Positions 44,601-56,350 of a DNA stretch of 64,000 nt are shown in pieces. The notes below the pieces were generated by a model, which worked only from the letters and a program-made list of their open reading frames with translations, had not been told where the DNA came from and ran no database searches. Every line of letters starts with the position of its first letter. The stretch's first letter is position 1. Location of the stretch: assembly GCF_904849725.1 (NCBI RefSeq), contig NC_058519.1, positions 535,564,316 through 535,628,315 on the forward strand, in the 5' to 3' direction. This DNA comes from Hordeum vulgare subsp. vulgare. Lineage: Eukaryota > Streptophyta > Magnoliopsida > Poales > Poaceae. The translations under genes were made by a program, and so were the position numbers.

Positions 44601-46584
44601 CGCCCTATTTGATATGGTGCATACTATGATGTCTCTTATCGAATTACCACTATCATTTATGGGTTATGCATTAGAGACAACCACATTCACTGTAAATAGG
44701 GCACCGCATATTTCCGTTGAGATGACACGGTATAGACTATGGTTTGGAGAAACCTAAGCTATCATTTCTTAAAAGTTTGGAGCTGCGACGCTTATGTGAA
44801 AAAGTTTTAGTCTCATAAGCTCGAACCCAAAAGCGGATAAAAACATCTTCATAGGATATCCAAAATAGGTGGATACATCTCCTATCTCAGATCCGGAAGC
44901 AATGTGCTTGTTTCTATAAACGGGTCCTTTCTCGAGGAAAGGTTTCTCTCGAAAGAATTGAGTGGGAGGGTAGTGGAACTTGATGAGGTTAGTGAACTGT
45001 CACTTCAACCAGTGTGTAGCAGGACGCAGGAAGATGTTCCTGTGGCGCTTACACCAATTGAAGTGGAAGCTGATGATGGTGATCATTAGAGCTTCGGATC
45101 AAGTTACTACAAACCTCGTAGGTCGGCAAAGGTCGCGTACTACTACAGAGTGGTAAGGTAACCCTGTCTTGGAGGTCATGTTGTTGAGCAACAATGAACC
45201 TCCGAGTTATGGAGAAGCAATGGTGGGCCCGGATTACGACAAATGGCTGGAGGCCATGAAATCCGATAGAGGATCCATGTATAAAACAAAGTGTAGACTT
45301 TGGAAGAACTACTTGATGGTAGTAGGACTATTAAGTAAATATGAATCTTTAAAAGGAAGACAGACGATGATGGTGATAAGTCGCTATTAAGAAAAGCTCG
45401 ACTTGTCGCAAAGATGTTTTTGACAAGATCAAAGAGTTGACTATGATGTGACTTTCTCACTCGTAGCGATGCTAAAATTCTGTTGGAATTATGTTACTAG
45501 TTGGTGCATTATTTATGAAATATTGCACATAGGAAGACAAAACATAGTTTCCTCAACGGTTTCCTTGAGGAAAGATTGTATGTGATACAATCAGAAGGTT
45601 CTGTCGATCCTAAGGATACTAACAAGTATGCAAGCTCCAGCGATCCTTTTATGGACTAGTGCAAGCATCTCGGAGTTGGAATATACGCTTTGATAATATG
45701 ATCAAAGCTTTTGGGTTTGTACAAGGTTTATAAGAAACTAGTATTTCCATAGAAGTGAGTGGGAGCACTATAGTATTTATGATAAAGTATATGTGGTTGA
45801 CATATTGTTGATCGGAAGTAATGTAGAATTTCTGTGAAGCATAAAGGTTGTTTGAAAGGAGTTTTCAAAGGAAGACCTGGATAGAACTATTTGAACATTG
45901 AGCATCAATATCTATAGAGATAGATCAAAACGCTTAATAGAACTTTCAAATGAAATGCATGCCTTGACAAGTTTTGAAGGAGTTCAAAATAGATCAGCAA
46001 AGAAGGAGTTCTTGGTTGTGTTTTAAGGTGTGAATTTGAGTAAGACTCAAAATCCCGAGCACGGAAGAAGAAAGGGAAAGGACGAAGGTCGTCCTCTATG
46101 CCTTAGCCGTAGACTCTACAATATGCCATCTTGTGTATTGCACGTGATGTGTGCCTTACCACAAATCTGTTAAGAGGTACAGAGAGTGATCAAGGATTGA
46201 ATCACTGAACAGCGGTCAAAGTTATCCTTAGTAACAAATGAACTAAGGATTTTTTTCTCGATTATGGAGGTGGTTAAAGAGTTCGTCGTAAAGGGTTACG
46301 TTGATGCAAGCTTTGACACTAATTCAAATAACTATGAGTAGTAAAACGGATTCGTATAGTAGAGTAGATATTTGGAGTATTTCCGAATAGCACGTAGTAG
46401 CAGCATCTATAAGATGACATAAAGATTTGTAAAGAACACACGGATCTGAAAGTTTCAGAACCATTGACTAAAACCTCTCTCGCGAGGAAGACGAGATCAG
46501 ACCCCGGAAGTATATGGGTGTTGGATTCGTTGAAATCACATGGTGATGTGAACTAGATTATTGACTCCAGTGCAAGTGGGAGAC
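41675..46584 (+). pseudogene. Heavily decayed leader, gag and pol of the BARE/WIS-like element
   Basis: Leader to about 42890, with text matching the other Copia leaders (CGGCAACCGGCAGGAGCCAT near 42144). Gag remnants follow from about 42950, with a ruined zinc knuckle near 43640 (CYEGNGQ, then a stop). The protease keeps LDTGSVA near 43788. Integrase remnants include a first core region near 44280-44350 and DRRVKRINCLRYDHRDEYLS around 44440-44500. The RT part begins with NNEPPSYGEAMVGPDYDKWL at 45190. RNase H remains are at 46270-46520. No open stretch exceeds 94 codons. PPT GCAAGTGGGAGAC ends at 46584. Confidence 0.85.
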
Positions 46585-48458
46585 TGTTGGAAATATGCCA
46601 TAGAGGCAATAATAAAATAGTTATTATTATATTTATTTGTTCGTGATAATCGTTTATTATCCATGCTATAATTGTATTGATTGGAAACACAAATACATGT
46701 GTGGATAAATAGAGAAAACACTGTCCCTAGTAAGCCTCTAGTTGACTAGCTTGTTGATCAAAGATGGTCAAGGTTTCCTAGCCATAGACAAGTGTTGTCA
46801 CTTGATAACGGGATCACATCATTAGGAGAATCATGTGATGGACAAGACCCAAACTATGAACGTAGCATATTGATCGTGTTGTTTTATTGCTATAGTTTTC
46901 TGCGTGTCAAGTATTTGTTCCTATGACCATGAGATCATACAACTCACTGGCACCGGAGGAATGCCTTGTGTGTATCAAACGCCGCAACGTAACTGGGTGA
47001 CTATAAAGGTGCTCTTCAGGTATCTCCGAAGGTGTCCGTTGAGTTAGTATGGATCAAGACTGGGATTTGTCACTCCGTGTGACGGAGAGGTATCTTGGGG
47101 CCCACTCGGTAATACAACATCACACACAAGCCTTGCAAGCAATGTGACTAATAAGTGTAAGCCATGGGATCTTGTATTACAGAACGAGTAAAGAGACTTG
47201 CCGGTAACGAGATTGAAATAGGTATGCGGAAACCGACGATCAAATCTCGGGCAAGTAACATACCGAAGGACAAAGGGAATGACATACGGGATTATATGAA
47301 TCCTTGACGCTGAGGTTCAACCGATAAGATCTTCGGAGAATATGTAGGATCCAATATGGGCATCCAGGTCCCGCTATTGGATATTGACCGAGGAGTTTCT
47401 CGGGTCATGTCTACATAGTTCTCGAACCCGCAGGGTCTGCACACTTAAGGTTCGGTGATGTTTCGGTCTAGTTGAGTTATAGGTGTTGGTAACCGAAAGT
47501 TTTCGGAGTCCCAGGACATCACGAGGAGCTCTGGAATGGTCCGGAGGTAAAGATTGATATATAGGAAGTCATGTTTTGGTCACCGGAAAAGTTTCGGGCT
47601 CATCGGTAGTGTATCGGGAGTGCCGGGAGGGGTGCCGGGGACCATCGGGAGGGGTGTCATGCCCCAAGGGGTCTTATGGGCTATGGGAAGAGATAAAGCA
47701 ACCCCTAGTGGGCTGGAATAAGTTCCCACTAAGGCCCATAAGGTTTGAGAAGGAAAAAACACAAAGTGGAAAGAGTTTCCAAGTGGGAAGGTGGAATCCT
47801 ACTCCAAGTAGGATTGGAGCAGGACACCTCCACCTCCAATTTCGGCCAAACCTTGAGGGTTTGAGGCAGCCTCCTCCCCTCCCTCCCTCCTATATATACT
47901 AGAGGTATTGAGGGTTTTTGATACACAACTTTGCCACGCGCTGCTCGACCCTATACCACGCAGTTTTTCCTCTAGATCGTATTTCTGCGGAGCTTAGGCG
48001 AAGCCCTGCCGGAGTAGATCATCACCACCACCGGCGCGCCGTCACGCTGCCGGAGAACTCTTCTACCTCTCCGCCCCTCTTGCTGGATCAAGAAGGTGGA
48101 GACCTTCATCGAGCTGTACGTGTGCTGAACGCGGAGGTGCCGTCCGTTCGGCACTAGATCGGGAAGGATCGTGATGAAGTTCGCGGGACGCATCGTGATG
48201 AAGTTCGCGGGATGCATCGTGATGAAGTTCGCGGGATGGATCGTGATGAAGTTCGCGGGACGGATCGTGATGAGATAGCACGACTACGGCGATCTGAATC
48301 GCGGAAACGTTCCATTACATCAACCGCGTTATATACGCTTCCGCTTAGCGATCTACAAGGGTACGTAGATCCAATCTCCCTCTCGTAGATGATCACCACC
48401 ATGATAGGTCTTCGTGTGCGTAGGAAATGTTTTGTTTCCCATGCGACGTTCCCCAACA
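46585..48458 (+). repeat. 3' LTR of the BARE/WIS-like element (1874 bp)
   Basis: Full-length copy, TGTTGGAAATATGCCATAG to CGTTCCCCAACA. It holds the TATA box TATATATAC (47891-47899) that the 5' LTR has lost. Confidence 0.93.
47891..47899 (+). promoter_or_regulatory. TATA box in the BARE/WIS-like 3' LTR
   Basis: TATATATAC in CCTCCTATATATACTAGAGG. Only this LTR retains it. Any transcript started here would run out of the element into the Angela-like LTR at 48464. Confidence 0.6.
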
Positions 48459-48463
48459 GCGCC

Positions 48464-48923
48464 ACCCTCCCTTCCCCCTATATATAGAGGGGGTTTTGGC
48501 CATTGAAGACACGGTTTTCCATCTCCCTCTCGGCGCAGCCCTGCTCTTCTTCTTCCTCCTCTCCCACGGTGCTTGGCGAAGCCCTGCCGGGAGACCTCGT
48601 CTATCCATCGACACCACACCGTCGTGCTGCCAGAGATCTTCCCCAACCTCTCCATCCTCCTTGATGGATCAAGGTGCGGGAGACGTCACCGGGCTGCACG
48701 TGTGTTGAACATGGAGGTGCCGTGGTTCGGCACTAGATCGGAATCACACCGCGATCTGAATTGCCGCGAGTATGACTCCATTAACCGCGTTCTAGCAACG
48801 CTTCCGCTTAGCGATCTTCAAAGGTATGAAGATGCACTCTCCTCTCTCTCATTGATGGTCTCTCCATAGGAAGATCTGAATATGGCGTAGGAAAATTTTG
48901 AATTTATGCTACGTTACCCAACA
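48464..48923 (+). repeat. 5' LTR of the Angela-like element, last part
   Basis: Matches 55494-55952. Contains the TATA box at 48479-48487 and ends ACGTTACCCAACA. Confidence 0.93.
48479..48487 (+). promoter_or_regulatory. TATA box of the Angela-like 5' LTR
   Basis: TATATATAG in TTCCCCCTATATATAGAGGG, present also at 55508-55516 in the 3' LTR. It lies only 21 bp after the BARE/WIS-like element's end, so the upstream promoter part was separated from it by both insertions. Confidence 0.65.
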
Positions 48924-48924
48924 G

Positions 48925-48940
48925 TGGTATCAGAGCCAGG
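48925..48940 (+). other. Primer-binding site of the Angela-like element
   Basis: TGGTATCAGAGCCAGG, the exact complement expected for the 3' end of initiator tRNA-Met, starting two bases after the LTR. Confidence 0.88.
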
Positions 48941-50190
48941 TTTTCTATGCGTAGATTCCATGCACGAGTAGAACACAAAAGGTTGTGAGCGCTGATTTGT
49001 CAATTGCTTGCCGCTACTAGTCTTATTCTTTTCCGATGGTATTGTGGGATGAAGCGGCCCGGACCGACCTTACACGTACGCTTACGTGAGACAGGTTCCA
49101 CCGGCCGACATGCACACCATGCATAAAGGTGGCTAGCGGGTGTCTGTCTCTCCCAGTCTAGTCGGATTGGATTTGATGAAAAGGGTCCTTATGAAGGGTA
49201 AATAGCTTTGGCATATCATCATTGTGGTTGTCACATAGGTAAGAAGGCGTTCTTGCAAGAAACCCAAATCAGCCAACTTGCAACAACAATGAGAGGACGT
49301 CTAACTTGTTTTTGCAGGGTTTGACATGTGATGTGATATGGCCAAAGTTTTGATGTTACATGTGTGATGTATGAGATGATCAAGTTATTGTAATAGGATT
49401 CACGACTTGCATGTCGTTGAGTATGACAACCGGCAGGAGCCATAGGAGTTGTCTTAATTTATTGTATGAGATGCAGTGCCATGTGTTTACTACTTTTACT
49501 TCATTGCTAACGGTTAGCTATAGTAGTAGTAGTAGTAGTTGGCGTGCTGACTTCACAGAGACACTATGATGGAGATCATGATGATGGAGATCATGGTGTC
49601 ACGCCGGTGACAATGATGATCATGCGATGCCCGAAGATGGAGATCGAAAGAGCAAAGATGATAATGGCCATATCATGTCACTATATGATTGCACATGATG
49701 TTTATCATGTTTTTCATCTTATTGCTTAGAACGACGGTAGCATAATTAGATGATCCCTCATAAAAAATTCGAGAACGTATTCCCCTAAGTGTGCACCGTT
49801 GCGAAGGATCATTGTCTCGAAGCACCACGTGATGATCGGGTGTGATAGATTCTAACGTTCACATACAACGGGTGTAAGCCAGATTTACACACGCGAAACA
49901 CTTAGGTTGAATCGACGAGCTTAGCATGTACAGACATGACCTCGAATACAAGAGACCGAAAGGTCGAACATGAGTCGTATGGTTGAATACGATTAGCATG
50001 AAGTTGCTCACCATGACGACTAGTCTGTCTCACGTGATGATCGGACACGGGTTAGTCAACATGGATCATGTATCACTTAGATGACTAGAGGGATGTCGAT
50101 TTAAGTGGGAGTTCATACTTAATTTGATTAAATAAACTTAATTTTCATGAACTTAGTCTAAAAGTTTCCTTTACAAATATTGTAGATCCA
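48941..50190 (+). other. Leader of the Angela-like element
   Basis: About 1.25 kb, non-coding. Includes a (TAG)n run near 49518-49537 and a repeated GATGGAGATCATGATG around 49568-49595. Text is shared with the other two Copia leaders, for example the DIRECT stretch CACGTGATGATCGGGTGTGA. Confidence 0.8.
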
Positions 50191-51030
50191 ATGGCCAACG
50201 CACCTGTCAACCTCAATTTCAACGCATTCCTAGAGAAAAACAAGCAGAAAGATGATGGTAGCAACTATGCGGACTGGGTCTGCAACTTGAAGCTCATCCT
50301 CGAAGCAGCTAAAAAGGCTTATGTCCTTAATGCACTGCTAGCTGACCCTCCTGCTCCCACAGCGGCCCAGGACATTCAGAACGTGTGACAGACGCGGAGT
50401 GATGACTACTCTCTGGTTAGGTGTGGCATGTTATACAGTTTGGAAACGGGGCTCCAAAGGCGTTTTGAGCAACACAGAGCATATGAGATGTTCGAGGAGC
50501 CGAAACTCGTTTTTCAATCTCATGCCTGTGTCGAGGGATATGAAGTCTCCGACAAGTTCTTTAGCTGTGAGATGGAGGAGAATAGTTCTGTTAGTGAGCA
50601 TATACTCAAACTATTTGGGTTACGTGGTCGTCTGACTTCGCTTGGGGTCGAACTTCCGGATGACGCTGTAATTGACAGAATCCTCCAGTCTCTCCCACCA
50701 AGCTACAAGGGTTTTGTGCTGAACTACAACATGCAAGGGATGGAGAATACCATTCCCGAGTTGTACTCGATGCTGAAATCTGCAGAAGTAGAAATCAAGA
50801 AAGAGCATCAAGTGTTGATGGTCAACAAGACCACCAGTTTCAAGAAGGGAAAGGGTAATAAGAACTTCAAGAAAGACGGCAAATCCATTGCCGCGCCCGG
50901 TAAGCCAGTTACCGGGAAGAAGAAAAAGAATGGGCCCAAGCCTGAGACTGAGTGCTTCTACTGCAAGGGAAAAGGTCACTGGAAGCGGAACTGCCGCAAG
51001 TACTTAGCGGACAAGAAGGCCGGCAACGTT
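50191..51030 (+). pseudogene. gag: gag of the Angela-like element
   Basis: ATG at 50191 (MANAPVNLNFNAFLEKNKQK). Stop TGA at 50386, same frame afterwards: RFEQHRAYEMFEEPK, SDKFFSCEMEENSSVSEHI, LPPSYKGFVLNYNMQGM. A Lys-rich stretch and the zinc knuckle CFYCKGKGHWKRNC (complete CX2CX4HX4C) follow. A frame change at about 51035-51060, in a TA-rich TATATATATGATATA stretch, separates it from the protease. Confidence 0.92.
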
Positions 51031-51062
51031 AAAGGTATATATATGATATACATGTTATTGAT

Positions 51063-52391
51063 GTGTACCTTACCAGCGCTCGTACTAGCTCCTGGGTATT
51101 TGATACCGGTGATGTTGCTCGCATTTGCAACTCAAACCAGGAACTATGGAATAAGCAGAGACTGGCTAAGGACGAGGTGACGATGCGCGTCGGGAATGGC
51201 TCCAAGGTCGATGTGATCGCCGTCGGCACGCTGCCTCTACATCTACCATCGGGATTAGTTTTAAACCTTAATAATTGTTATTTAGTACCAGCTTTGAGCA
51301 TGAATATTGTATCAGGATCTTGCTTAATGCGAGACGGCTACTCATTTAAGTCACAGAATAATGATTGTTCTATTTATATGAGTGATATGTTTTATGGACA
51401 TGCTGCGCTGGTGAATGGTTTATTCTTGATGAATCTCGATCGTGATGTTACACATATTCATAGTGTGAATACCAAAAGATGTAAACTTGATAATGATACT
51501 CCCACATACTTGTCGCACTGCCGCCTTGGTCATATCGGTGTTAAGCGCATGAAGAAGCTCCATACTGATGGACTATTAGAGTTTCTTGACTTTGAATCAT
51601 TTGACACATGCAAACCGTGCCGCATGGTCAAGATGACTAAGACTCCATTCTCAGGAATAATGGAGAGAGCAAACGACTTATCGGAAATAATACATACTCA
51701 TGTGTGTGGTCCAATGAACGTTGAAGCTCGCGGTGGCTATCGTTATGTTCTCACTCTCACCGATGATTTGAGTAGGTATGGGTATATCTACTTGATGAAG
51801 CACAAATATGAGACGTTTGAAAAGTTCAAGGAATTTAAGAGTGAGGTTGAGAGTCAACGTGACATAAAAATAAAGTGTTTACGATCTGATCGTGGAGGAG
51901 AATATTTGAGTCACGAGTTTGGCACACACCTCAGGAAGTGTGGAATTGTTTCACAACTGACGCCGCCTGGCACACCACAACTTAACGGAGTGGCTGAACG
52001 TCGTAATTGCACATTATTGGATATGGTACGATCTATGATGTCTCTTACCGACTTACTGCTATCATTTTGTGGATACGCATTGGAAACTGTAGCGTTCACT
52101 TTAAATAGGGCACCGTCTAAATCCGTTGAGATGACACCATATGAACTATGGTTTGGCAAGAAACCTAAGCTGCCGTTTCTAAAAGTTTGGGGCTGCGATG
52201 CTTATGTGAAGAAACTTCAACCAGAAAAGCTCGAACCCAAAGCGGAGAAATGCGTATTCATAGGATACTCTAAGGAAACTATTGGGTATACCTTCTATCT
52301 TAGATCCGAAGGTAAAACCTTTGTTGCCAAGAACGGATCCTTTCTAGAGAAAGAGTTTCTCTCGAAAGAAGTAAGTGGGAGGAAAGTATAA
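51063..52391 (+). pseudogene. pol: Protease and integrase of the Angela-like element, first catalytic Asp replaced by His
   Basis: One open frame of 442 codons. Protease start: SWVFDTGDVARICNS (DTG intact). GAG-pre-integrase zinc region: CRLGHIGVKRMKK and DTCKPCRMVK. The integrase reads IIHTHVCGPMN where the minus-strand copy at 13114-14202 has IIHTDVCGS, so the first Asp is His (codon 51699-51701). The second Asp (LRSDRGGEYL) and the Glu (GVAERRNCTLLDM) are present. C-terminal landmarks YELWFGKKPKLPFLKVW and EPKAEKCVFIGYSKETIGY. Ends at TAA 52389. Confidence 0.93.
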
Positions 52392-53744
52392 CTTGGTGAG
52401 GTAATTGTACCCCCTCTCGAATCAGAGAGTAGCGCAGCGCGGGAAGTTGTTCGTGTGGCACCTACGCCAACTGGAAAGGAAGTTAATGATGATAATCAGG
52501 AAGCTTCGGATCAAGTTACTACTGAACCACGAAGGTCCACAAGGGTACGGTCCGGACCAGAGTGGTACGGCAACCCTCTGAAGGAAATCATGTTGTTAGA
52601 CAACGGTGAACCTTCGAACTATGAAGAAGCAATGGCGGGCCCAGATTCCAAAAAATGACTTGAGGCCATGAATTCCGAGATAGGATCCATGTATGAGAAC
52701 AAAGTATGGACTTTGGTGGACTTGCCCGATGATCGGCGAGCCATAGAAAATAAATGGATCTTCAAGAAGAAGACTGACGCAAACGGTAATGTGACCGTTT
52801 ACAAAGCTTGACTTATCGAAAAGGGTTTTCGACAAATTCAAGGAGTTGACTACGATGAGACTTTCTCTCCCATAGCGAAGCTGAAGTCAGTCCGAATCAT
52901 GTTAGCAATTGCCGCTTTTCATGATTATGAAATTTGGCAAATGGATATCAAAACAGCGTTCCTTAACGGGTATCTTAAGGAAGAGTTGTATATGATGCAA
53001 CCAGAAGATTTTGTCGATCATAAGAGTGCTAACAAGGTATGCAAGATCTAGCGCTCCATCTATGGGCTGGTGCAAGCATCTCGGAGTTGGAACATTCGCT
53101 TTAATGAGGTGATTAAAGCGTTTGGGTTCATATAGGTTTATGGAGAAGCCTGTCTGTACAAGAAAGTGAGTGGGAGCTCTGTAGCTTTCCTCATACTATA
53201 TGTGGATGACATATTATTGATGGGGAATAATATAGAGTTATTGGAGAACATAAAGTCCTACTTGAACAAGAGTTTTTCAATGAAGGACCTTGGAGAAGCT
53301 GCATACATATTAGGCATCAAGATCTATAGAGATAGATCAAGACGCCTCATAGGTCTTTCGCAAAGTACATACCTTGACAAGATATTGAAGAAGTTCAATA
53401 TGGAAAACTCAAAGAAGGGGTTCTTGCCAGTTTTTCAAGGTATGAGATTGAGTAAGACTCAGTCACCGACCATGGCAGTAGATAGAGAGAAGATGAGTAC
53501 TCTCCCCTACGGTTCAGCCGTAGGCTCTCTAATGTATGTCATGCTGTGTACCAGACCTGATATAAACCTTGCCATAAGTTTGGTAGGGAGGTATCAAAGT
53601 GATCTAGGAGTGGATCACTGGACAACGGTCAATAACAACCTTTATGGAGGTGACGAAGAGCTCGTCGTAAAGGGTTACGTCGATGCTAGCTTCGCACGGA
53701 TCTGGATTACTCTAAGTCACAGACCGGATACGTGTATGTTTTGA
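52392..53744 (+). pseudogene. pol: Reverse transcriptase of the Angela-like element
   Basis: Same frame as the integrase, with stops TGA 52656, TGA 52809, TAG 53049 and TAG 53133. Landmarks: SNYEEAMAGPDSKK, KWIFKKKTDANGN, IWQMDIKTAFLNGYLKEELY, SIYGLVQASRSWN, LYVDDILLMGNN (YVDD at 53199-53210), SMKDLGEAAYILGIKIYRDR, TLPYGSAVGSLMYVMLCTRP. Close to 53630-53645 a segment present in the minus-strand copy (KNILKYLKRTK-type) is missing, and the frame is lost near 53690. Confidence 0.92.
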
Positions 53745-54145
53745 ATGGCGGGGCAGTGAGCTGGTGCAGCAGCAAGCAAGACATCCTGGCAGCATCTACA
53801 TGTGAATCGGAGTATATAGATGCTTTAGAAGCGGCTCATGAAGGGATTTGGATGAACGAGCTCATCACCGACCTTGGAGTGGTTCCAAGCGCGTCGGGTC
53901 CGATGACACTCTTCTCTGATAACACTGGAGCCATTGCCATAGCCAAGGAGCCCAGATTTCACCGGAAGACCAAGCACATCCAACACCGCTACAACTCCAT
54001 CCTGGACCAGGTCGAGAGAGGAGTAATAGATATTTGTAAAGTGCACACGGATCTGAATATTGCAAACCCGTTGATTAAACCTCTTCCTCAAGCAAAACAT
54101 GATCAACACCACAATGCTACGGGTGTTCGATACATCACAATGTAA
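53640..54145 (+). pseudogene. pol: RNase H of the Angela-like element
   Basis: Starts [16 protein letters not shown]; after a frame change near 53690 continues [55 protein letters not shown] and [15 protein letters not shown], ending VRYITM and TAA. The Asp, Glu, Asp set is visible. It stands 32 bp before the 3' LTR with polypurine GTGCAAGTGGGAGAC. Confidence 0.9.
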
Positions 54146-54177
54146 CTACATTATTGACTCTAGTGCAAGTGGGAGAC

Positions 54178-55952
54178 TGTTGGAAATATGCCCTAGAGGA
54201 AATAATAAAATGGTTATTATCATATTTCCTTGTTCATGATAATCATCTATTGTTCATGCTATAATTGTATTAACAGGAAACAGTAATACATGTGTGAATA
54301 AATAGATCACAATGTGTCCCTAGAAAGCCTCTAGTTAGATACCTCATTGATCAATAGATGGTCATGGTTTCCTGATCTTGGACGTTAGATGTCATTGATA
54401 ACGGGATCACATCATTGGGAGAATGATGTGATGGACAATACCCAATCCTAAGCATAGCAATAGATCGTGTTGTTCGTATGCTAAAGCTTTTCTAATGTCA
54501 AGTATCTTTTCCTTCGACCGTGAGATTGTGCAACTCCCGGATACCGTAGGAGTGCTTTGGGTGTATCAAACGTCACAACGTAACTGGTTGATTATAAAGG
54601 TGCACTACAGGTACCTCTAAAAGTGTCTGTTGGGTTGACACGAATCGAGATCGGGATTTGTCACTCTGTGTGACGGAGAGGTATCTCTGGGCCCACTCGG
54701 TAGAACATCATCATGACCTCAATGTGACTAAGGAGTTAGTCACAAGATGACGTGCTACGGAACGAGTAAAGAGACTTACCAGTAACGGGATTGAACAAGG
54801 TATGGGTATGCCGACGATCGAATCTCGGGCAAGTTCTATACCGACAAACAAAGGGAATTGTATACGGGATTGATTGAATCCTTGACATCGTGGTTCATCC
54901 GATGAGATTATCATGGAACACGTGAGAGACACCATGGGTATCCATACCCTGCTGATGGTTATTGGCCGGAGAGGTGTCTCGGTCATGTCTGCATGCCTCC
55001 CGAACCCGTAGGGTCTACACACTTAATGTCTGATGACGCTAGGGTTATAGGGAATTGTTATACGAGGTTACCGAGGGTTGTTCGGAGTCCCGGATGAGAT
55101 CCCGGACGTCACGAGGAGCTCCAGAATGGTCCGGAGGTAAAGATTGATATATAGGATGGATGGATTTGGATGCCGGAAATGTTTCGGGCACCACCGGCAA
55201 AGTATCGGGACCATCGGAAGGGTTCCGGAGACCCACCGGGAGAGGCCACCAGCCCCAGAAGGCTACATGGGCCAAGTGTGAGAGGGAACCAGCCCCTGGG
55301 TGGGCTGGTGCCCCCCCCCCCACACACCTAGCCCATTGCGCCTAAGAGGGGAAAGGGGGGAACCCTAGCGTAGGTGGGCCTAAGGCCCACCAGGGGGTGC
55401 GCCACCCCCTCCTCCCCTCCTGGCCGCCACCCCTCCCCCCATCTAGGACTGCCCCCCCCCCCCCCAGGGGTGGAAACCCTAAAGGGGGCCCCACCCTCCC
55501 TTCCCCCTATATATAGCGGGGGTTTTGGCCATTGGAGACACGGTTTTCCATCTCTCTCTCGGCGCAACCCTGCTCTTCTTCTTCCTCCTCTCCCAAGGTG
55601 CCTCTCGAAGCCCTGCCGAGAGACCTCGTCTCTCCACGGACACCATGCCGTCGTGCTGCCGGAGATCTTCCCCAACCTCTCCCTCCTCCTTGCTGGATCA
55701 AGGTGCAGGAGACGTCACCGGGCTGCACGTGTGTTGAACGCGGAGGTGCCGTGGTTCGGCACTAGATCGAAATCACACCGCGATCTGAATCGTCGCGAGT
55801 ACGGCTCCATCAACCGCGTTCTAGCAACGCTTCCTCTTAGCGATCTTCAAAGGTATGAAGATGCACTCTCCCCTCTCTCGTTGCTGGTCTCTCCATAGGA
55901 AGATCTGAATATGGCGTAGGAAAATTTTGAATTTATGCTACATTACCCAACA
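54178..55952 (+). repeat. 3' LTR of the Angela-like element (1775 bp)
   Basis: Unbroken copy. Near 55345-55360 it reads AAGAGGGGAAAGGGGGGAAC, the empty site of the Tat-type insertion, and near 55483-55497 AAAGGGGGCCCCACCC, the empty site of the BARE/WIS-like insertion. A C-run lies at about 55455-55467. Confidence 0.95.
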
Positions 55953-55957
55953 GAGCC

Positions 55958-56296
55958 TTCGTGGCGTTGGTGTGCCTTCGTGGTAACACCCACCTCTCTA
56001 AACGGTGGCGTAGCTTCCCTCCAAGGAAGTGAACATCGGGATGCATCCTTGTCTCTCGCAGTTGCGGTTATCCATAACCTTAAGTTCCTACTTGTTGCTA
56101 GTCTTTGATTACTTACTTGTGCTTTATTATATCCTACTTGTTGTCGTGCTTGGTTCACAAAGCTTACCTTTCACCCTTGCAATTGTTAGGCTCATTCTCA
56201 TATTCTGCATTATTGCCTAAAATTGCTAAGTAACCGTTAAAATTTGTAAATGTACCTATTCACCCGACCCCTCTAGGTCCATCTCGATCCCTTTCA
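55958..56296 (+). repeat. 5' LTR of the Maximus-type element, last part
   Basis: Follows the duplication GAGCC. Ends CTCTAGGTCCATCTCGATCC CTTTCA; the primer-binding site TGGTATTAGAGC (56299-56310, one mismatch to initiator tRNA-Met) comes two bases later. Confidence 0.75.
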
Positions 56297-56350
56297 ATTG
56301 GTATTAGAGCCTCGTGCTCTATTCTTGTGGCTTAACCGCCCTAGAGCGAG

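Larger units (their letters stand above)
40940..48458 (+). mobile_element. Decayed BARE/WIS-like Copia retrotransposon
   Basis: A 7.5-kb insertion in the 5' LTR of the Angela-like element. Ends TGTTGGAAATATGCC and CGTTCCCCAACA; duplication GTGCC (40935-40939) and GCGCC (48459-48463), one base different. The 5' LTR is 721 bp and the 3' LTR 1874 bp; the 1153-bp difference is one clean deletion. The internal region is full of stops and frame changes, so it must have been dead or long silent. Confidence 0.92.
27415..55952 (+). mobile_element. Angela-like Copia retrotransposon holding two further insertions
   Basis: LTRs start TGTTGGAAATATGCCC and end TTACCCAACA; the duplication GAGCC is at 27410-27414 and 55953-55957. 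Without its two inserts it is about 8.8 kb. The 5' LTR, in three pieces, sums to 1771 bp against 1775 bp for the 3' LTR. Order: 5' LTR, leader, gag, protease, integrase, RT, RNase H, 3' LTR. It inserted into the 5' LTR of the Maximus-type element. Confidence 0.95.

Noticed and set aside
48925..48940. tRNA-like sequence
   Set aside because: It is only the 16-base primer-binding complement of a tRNA 3' end; no cloverleaf. No tRNA or rRNA gene seen in the window.
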